Below the pieces are notes generated by a model that searched no databases, was not told the origin of the DNA, and worked only from the letters and a program-made list of their open reading frames with translations. Made by a program: the position numbers and the translations under genes. 36,003 bases of DNA from Acetofilamentum sp. (lineage in GTDB: Bacteria; Bacteroidota; Bacteroidia; Bacteroidales; JAFGXI01). This document shows positions 32,306 to 36,003 of this stretch, piece by piece (the first letter of the stretch is position 1; the number at the start of each line of letters is the position of its first letter). The stretch is from NCBI GenBank assembly GCA_020720565.1, contig DYOK01000002.1, positions 1 through 36,003 of the forward strand. The letters are read 5' to 3'.

Positions 32306-32330
32306 AGACCTCTTCGAATAGAAGAGGTCT
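32306..32330 (-). terminator. Strong hairpin terminator just upstream of the FAD oxidoreductase gene
   Basis: AGACCTCTTC and GAAGAGGTCT are perfect 10-bp arms around a 5-nt loop; on the minus strand the stem is followed by a run of T. It probably ends transcription coming from the HEPN/MNT pair (230 bp upstream) and ends only 20 nt from the next start codon. The stretch 32331-32558 shows no gene; it contains a small CGCTA/TAGCG hairpin near 32480 and nothing else recognisable. Confidence 0.75.
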
Positions 32331-32558
32331 ACGTTCAAATAACTGCTATTTGTATTTTTCTTGAAATTCATAGGGCCTAATTAGACTGTGTCCAATCGAA
32401 GGCATGAAGGCTTTAGCTAATTTTTTAGACCGTTTGACACTATAGTCAGTAAGGGATTGAAGGCTTTTTTTTGGTTAACGCTAAAAATTGTAGCGATTAA
32501 AAACACTTTATGTACCACAGAAACCTTTATTGGGTATAATGAGTAATGTCTTGATTTT

Positions 32559-32867
32559 TTATGCTATTTCTAGTCCTGTCCTTTTAACTAAATCAATCAA
32601 TAGAGAATCCTTATTATTATTGAATCTCTTTTTGCCAACCAGATAAGGTTCTATTTTCGAATTTACTTTTCTGGTTAAACTCCAAATTTTTCCAGTCTGA
32701 TAATCATCTTCGGTTTCAGTTACAATCATTATATCAATGTCGCTATCTTCGGTAGCTGTGTTTGACAAATAGCTGCCATATAAATATGCTTTTTCAATGG
32801 TTATTCCCTCTGAGCGCAAAACAAAAATATATTTCTTCAATATTTCTACAATCTCTCTTTTAACCAT
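32559..32867 (-). CDS. MNT-type nucleotidyltransferase domain protein (antitoxin-like)
   Basis: A 102-residue minimal nucleotidyltransferase with the signature GSYLSN (31-36) and DSDIDIMIV (41-49; Asp43 and Asp45 as metal ligands). MNT proteins paired with HEPN proteins act as antitoxins, in some cases AMPylating or oligo-adenylylating the toxin. The ATG at 32867 lies inside the end of the HEPN gene (22-bp overlap, different frame), so translation is coupled. Few TCGA sites compared with the core genes. Catalytic residues appear intact. Confidence 0.85.
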   Translation of the reverse strand: MVKREIVEILKKYIFVLRSEGITIEKAYLYGSYLSNTATEDSDIDIMIVTETEDDYQTGKIWSLTRKVNSKIEPYLVGKKRFNNNKDSLLIDLVKRTGLEIA

Positions 32868-33226
32868 TCTAATAAGGTTTTCGTTTTTTCTAAGTATTCA
32901 TTTACTTTTGAAATATTTGGCAGGTCAGGGTTATAATCAGGATATCGACCTTGCAGCTGATATTTCATTAAAACCCCCAAAAATATTTCTGTTTCAGGAT
33001 CAAATATCAAGGTTGTTTTTTCTGATAGGTAAATCAAGTTGTGAGACCTCGGGGCTACCTCACTGGAAGTTTTAACAACATGAGCTTTAATAATTTTCTC
33101 AATCACTAAATGGCAGAAAAACAAACCATGCAAAATTCGGTTTTCTCGAATTAGCAATTCAGCTGTCAAAAAATCATCTTCAGCCCCTTTAAGCCAGTAA
33201 TCAATTTGTTTTTTAATATCAATCAT
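32846..33226 (-). CDS. HEPN domain protein (toxin-like partner)
   Basis: A 126-residue helical protein of the HEPN superfamily (PF05168-type): YWLKGAEDDFLTAELLI, HGLFFCHLVIEKIIKAHVV, APRSHNLIYLSE and YPDYNPDLPNISKVNEY. The strict ribonuclease motif RxxxxH is not seen; the nearest candidate is RSH in APRSHNL. It may therefore be a non-RNase HEPN that binds nucleotides or nucleic acid, as in many MNT-HEPN pairs. Upstream gene of the pair; a TAATTTTG box lies at 33247-33254 (minus). Confidence 0.85.
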   Translation of the reverse strand: MIDIKKQIDYWLKGAEDDFLTAELLIRENRILHGLFFCHLVIEKIIKAHVVKTSSEVAPRSHNLIYLSEKTTLIFDPETEIFLGVLMKYQLQGRYPDYNPDLPNISKVNEYLEKTKTLLEWLKERL

Positions 33227-33398
33227 TTTTTGTCGTTGAAAATCTCAAAATTAACAAAAACAGTCATTGAACTGATTCAATTACACAATATTTTCATGAC
33301 TGCACTGCATTATTAAAATGCAAGCGACTTGTAACTGAAAGGAAGTCTTGACCTATAAAAATATTGGGCTATTAAGTAATGACGAAAATATATTGCTG

Positions 33399-33460
33399 CT
33401 ATTTATGTAAGTATTTAATAAATAGATAATTATTAAAATATTTAGAGGTCGATGACTTTA
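33399..33460 (-). repeat. Dispersed stop-anchored element, copy at the ferritin-like gene stop
   Basis: On the minus strand the stop TAA opens TAAAGTCATCGACCTCTAAA; the palindrome has one changed base per arm. It is followed by TTTTAATAATTATCTATTT, co-linear with the other copies. Confidence 0.55.
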
Positions 33461-33913
33461 GTTTTCGTGGTAAATTATATCGTCGTACTCCAATTCGAAG
33501 TTGAGCTTATGTTTAGCTTCTTCGTTGGCTAGGTTACGGAAGATGGTTTTAAGTTCGTCGTTGGGTGCCATTTCCGAAAGTTTCATATACAACTTAAAAG
33601 CAGCTTTTTCGCGCTTCATGGCCAAAATTAGAGCCTCTTGATACGACATTTTATCAGATGTCGGGACGCTAATCAAATAGTCCGATATTTTCATATCCAA
33701 AACATCTTTTTGAGGAGCTTCGTAAACGCCTTCTGATTTAATTTTTTCTAAACGAGATTTATGTCCCATTTCTTCTTTGGCAAATTGGCCAAAAGTTTCG
33801 GCCATATATTTTATGGTAGCCTCTGATGATAAATGGTGATAAAAATCGGCAGCCTGTTGCTCATTTTGAATAGCAAAGTCCAGTATTTCGGTTACGTTGT
33901 TGAAATTTTTCAT
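33458..33913 (-). CDS. Ferritin-like (rubrerythrin-type) diiron protein
   Basis: A 151-residue four-helix protein. Two ferritin-like half-motifs are visible: NEQQAADFY (helix 1 Glu) with AKEEMGHKSRLE (ExxH, helix 2), and KREKAAFKLY (helix 3) with ANEEAKHKLNFE (ExxH, helix 4). No rubredoxin CxxC domain follows, so it is an erythrin-type protein. Such proteins scavenge peroxide or store iron; the activity is by family. It lies alone, 67 nt from the end of leuS. Confidence 0.88.
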   Translation of the reverse strand: MKNFNNVTEILDFAIQNEQQAADFYHHLSSEATIKYMAETFGQFAKEEMGHKSRLEKIKSEGVYEAPQKDVLDMKISDYLISVPTSDKMSYQEALILAMKREKAAFKLYMKLSEMAPNDELKTIFRNLANEEAKHKLNFELEYDDIIYHEN

Positions 33914-33980
33914 ATATCTTAGAAATATTTTATGAAGTGAAGATAATCAAATGTTTTCAAATGTACTAATAAAGTATGGC

Positions 33981-36003
33981 TTACCCTATCACTACGTTAA
34001 TAATTTTTCCGTGTACAAATACCACTTTTTTGATGCTTTTGCCTTCGAGATATTTTGGTGTAAGCTCGTGTGCATTGAGTTGCTCCAAAACTGCATTGGT
34101 GTCGGTAATATCGAGCGAAAGATTGAGTTTATAACGCATCTTACCGTTGAACGAAACTGGGTAATCGAAAGCAGATTCGACCAAATACTGTGGGTCAAAT
34201 TCAGGGAAAGTTGCATCGATAATGCTGCTTGTATGTCCCAAGGCATGCCACAATTCTTCGGCAATGTGTGGTGCAAAGGGTGATAGCATTATTAAAAACG
34301 GTTCGGCAATCTTACGTTTATGTGTTTTATGTTGACTCCATTCGTTAACAGCAATCATAAATGCACTAACCGAGGTATTGAACGAAAATTGTTCGATGTC
34401 GGCTTGTATTTTTTTGATGGTTTTATGCAAGACTTTAAGCTCTTCGGCTGTAGGAACTTGGTCGCTTATCAAGAATTGACCGTCTCTATCGTAAAACATT
34501 TGCCAAGTCTTACGTAAAAACTTATGTACACCATCAATTCCATTGGTATCCCATGGTTTGGCCTGTTCCAATGGACCCAAAAACATCTCGTACATACGCA
34601 AAGTATCGGCTCCGTATTTTTCGATGATATCGTCGGGGTTTACTACGTTAAACGTCGACTTCGACATTTTCTCGACCGCCCATCCGCAAATATATTTTCC
34701 GTTTTCGAGAATGAATTCTGTTTGAGCAAATTCCACACGCCATTGTTTAAACTGTTCGATATCTAAAATGTCGTTACTCACCATATTGACATCGACATGT
34801 ATAGCAGTTGTGTCGTATTGATCTTTAAGTCCGTTTGATACAAATTGTTGTGTGCCATTAACTCGATATACAAAATTGGAACGGCCTTGTATCATCCCTT
34901 GATTGATTAGCTTTTTGAAAGGTTCGTCTTTAACCACAAGGCCTATATCGAATAAGAATTTGTTCCAAAAACGAGAATAAATCAAATGACCAGTGGCGTG
35001 CTCTGTGCCTCCGATATACAAATCGACATCTTGCCAATAGGCGTTGGCATCTTTCGAAACCAAGCTGTTTGTATTTCGAGGATCCATATATCTTAAATAA
35101 TAAGCTGACGAACCAGCAAAACCGGGCATGGTACTCAATTCGAGCGTGTGCCCTTCGCTGTTGTGCCAATTTTGTGCACGTCCAAGTGGGGGCTGTCCGT
35201 CTTCGGTGGGCAAGAATTTATCGACATCGGGCAACAAAAGCGGCAATTCATCTTCGTTTAATGGGTAAGGCATGCCATCTTTGTAATAAATTGGAAATGG
35301 CTCTCCCCAGTAACGTTGACGTGAAAAAATAGCATCTCGTAAACGGTAATTGGTTTGTCCTAGGCCGATTTGTTCATCCTCTAAACGAGTAATCACTTGG
35401 CTTATGGCGGTTTTAACGTCTAAACCGGTAATAAAATCCGATTGTATGCATACGCCTTCTTTGGCGTCATAAGATTGGCTCCATTCCGAAACCGGTATTG
35501 GGTTTTCACCCTTTTGAGCCACAACTTGAATAATCGGCAAATTAAAATGTTTGGCAAATGCAAAATCGCGGCTATCGTGTGCCGGTACTGCCATTACAGC
35601 TCCTGTCCCGTAGCCTGCCAAAACATAATCGGCTACCCAAATAGGGATAAGTTCGTCGGTAAACGGATGTTTGGCATAACTGCCAGTAAACACACCCGAA
35701 ACCGTTTTAACGTCGGCCATTCGCTCTCGCTCACTTCGCTTTTGAGTGTCTTCGAGGTATTGAGCCACGGCTTGTTTTTGTTCCTTAGTCGTTAAAGTTT
35801 GAACCCAGTCGCTTTCAGGTGCAAGGACCATAAACGTAACACCGAAAATGGTATCGGGTCTGGTGGTAAAGATTTTGATTGAAGCCCCTCCTAAATCCTC
35901 CCCAAAGGGGAGGACTTTATTTGACCCACCTAAATTGTCGTTACCAGAGAGGACTTTATTTGACCCACCTAAATTGTCGTCACTAGAGAGGACTTTATTT
36001 GAC
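33981..36003 (-). CDS. leuS: Leucyl-tRNA synthetase, 5' end beyond the window; carries in-frame repeats
   Basis: 673 codons plus stop are visible; the frame is open to the window edge, so the first in-frame ATG (35831) is internal, and the HIGH-motif half (about 240 residues) is outside. Editing-domain motifs FTTRPDTIFGVTF and GYGTGAVMAVPAHDSRDF, the catalytic-domain motif GGTEHATGHLIYSRFW, and KMSKS (34664-34668 region) in AVEKMSKSTFN are intact, as is the C-terminal anticodon/tRNA-binding part. Directly before FTTRPDT, three 13-residue repeats interrupt the editing domain, each starting SNKVL and ending LGG. The enzyme charges tRNA-Leu and edits mischarged products. Confidence 0.96.
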   Translation of the reverse strand, partial: SNKVLSSDDNLGGSNKVLSGNDNLGGSNKVLPFGEDLGGASIKIFTTRPDTIFGVTFMVLAPESDWVQTLTTKEQKQAVAQYLEDTQKRSERERMADVKTVSGVFTGSYAKHPFTDELIPIWVADYVLAGYGTGAVMAVPAHDSRDFAFAKHFNLPIIQVVAQKGENPIPVSEWSQSYDAKEGVCIQSDFITGLDVKTAISQVITRLEDEQIGLGQTNYRLRDAIFSRQRYWGEPFPIYYKDGMPYPLNEDELPLLLPDVDKFLPTEDGQPPLGRAQNWHNSEGHTLELSTMPGFAGSSAYYLRYMDPRNTNSLVSKDANAYWQDVDLYIGGTEHATGHLIYSRFWNKFLFDIGLVVKDEPFKKLINQGMIQGRSNFVYRVNGTQQFVSNGLKDQYDTTAIHVDVNMVSNDILDIEQFKQWRVEFAQTEFILENGKYICGWAVEKMSKSTFNVVNPDDIIEKYGADTLRMYEMFLGPLEQAKPWDTNGIDGVHKFLRKTWQMFYDRDGQFLISDQVPTAEELKVLHKTIKKIQADIEQFSFNTSVSAFMIAVNEWSQHKTHKRKIAEPFLIMLSPFAPHIAEELWHALGHTSSIIDATFPEFDPQYLVESAFDYPVSFNGKMRYKLNLSLDITDTNAVLEQLNAHELTPKYLEGKSIKKVVFVHGKIINVVIG
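35883..36003 (-). repeat. Three 39-bp in-frame tandem repeats inside leuS, one carrying a palindrome
   Basis: On the minus strand the units encode SNKVLSSDDNLGG, SNKVLSGNDNLGG and SNKVLPFGEDLGG, then AS and the normal sequence IKIFTTRPDT. Each unit is 39 bp, so the frame is kept. The last unit contains AGTCCTCCCC/GGGGAGGATT, the palindrome class also seen upstream of gmk; the other two look like diverged duplicates with the palindrome decayed. More copies may exist beyond the window edge. Confidence 0.85.

Noticed and set aside
32331..32558. A possible transposase remnant downstream of the MNT gene.
   Set aside because: No frame of useful length and no recognisable protein similarity or terminal repeats.
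33960..33983. The leuS stop region TAAGCCATACTTTATT as a possible further stop-anchored element copy.
   Set aside because: Too many differences from the head and no body similarity; only the shared TAA and T-rich run remain.

Overview
The window looks like chromosomal DNA of a Bacteroidota bacterium, probably a Bacteroidales/Marinilabiliales-type lineage. The grounds are: promoters of the TTTG-N19..21-TAnnTTTG type in front of several genes; almost no Shine-Dalgarno sequences; a gliding-motility lipoprotein gene (gldH) next to ricT, a linkage typical of this phylum; many Sec-secreted or lipoprotein products; and AT-rich intergenic DNA. Nearly all genes are housekeeping or envelope genes. No prophage, insertion sequence or CRISPR array is visible.

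Layout. 1-600: 5'-part of a tRNA-Thr, the SRP RNA with a perfect promoter, and a candidate small RNA with its own promoter and terminator. 594-3362 (minus): thyA, an OmpA-like protein, a thiamine-binding-like MTH1187 protein and a DUF3108 protein. 3520-5971 (plus): a secreted protein, manC and a DivIC/FtsB protein. 6132-11554 (minus): a LOG-family hydrolase and a three-gene operon ending in a TerB-ABCG-type transporter. 11607-15869 (minus): a sugar MFS transporter, trmB, gldH, ricT. 16205-18728 (plus): tsaD, an outer-membrane protein, queE. 18758-20365 (minus): a subtilase. 20536-21297 (plus): a TerC protein. 21749-23494 (minus): a DUF4160/DUF2442-XRE pair and a SPOR protein. 23705-24817 (plus): def and a TPR lipoprotein. 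24878-27028 (minus): yicC, a membrane protein, gmk. 27348-30568 (plus): a truncated DUF1016 remnant, an S41 protease, hldD. 30675-36003 (minus): a CrtI-like FAD oxidoreductase, a HEPN/MNT pair, a ferritin-like protein, and leuS running off the end.

Functional themes: translation and tRNA biology (SRP RNA, trmB, tsaD, queE, def, leuS), nucleotide metabolism (thyA, gmk), envelope and surface sugars (manC, hldD, OmpA, SPOR, GldH, S8 and S41 proteases), and three small accessory islands (two toxin-antitoxin-like pairs and the DUF1016 remnant).

The most unusual content is repetitive DNA. (1) A dispersed element with a near-palindromic head, TAAGGTCTTCGACCT, occurs about eleven times; in seven cases the leading TAA is the stop codon of the adjacent gene. 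(2) Inside leuS, at the start of the editing domain, three in-frame 39-bp units encode 13-residue repeats, and one unit carries a palindrome that also lies upstream of gmk. (3) A 145-bp element with perfect 15-bp terminal inverted repeats lies downstream of the TerC gene. All counts and alignments were made by eye.
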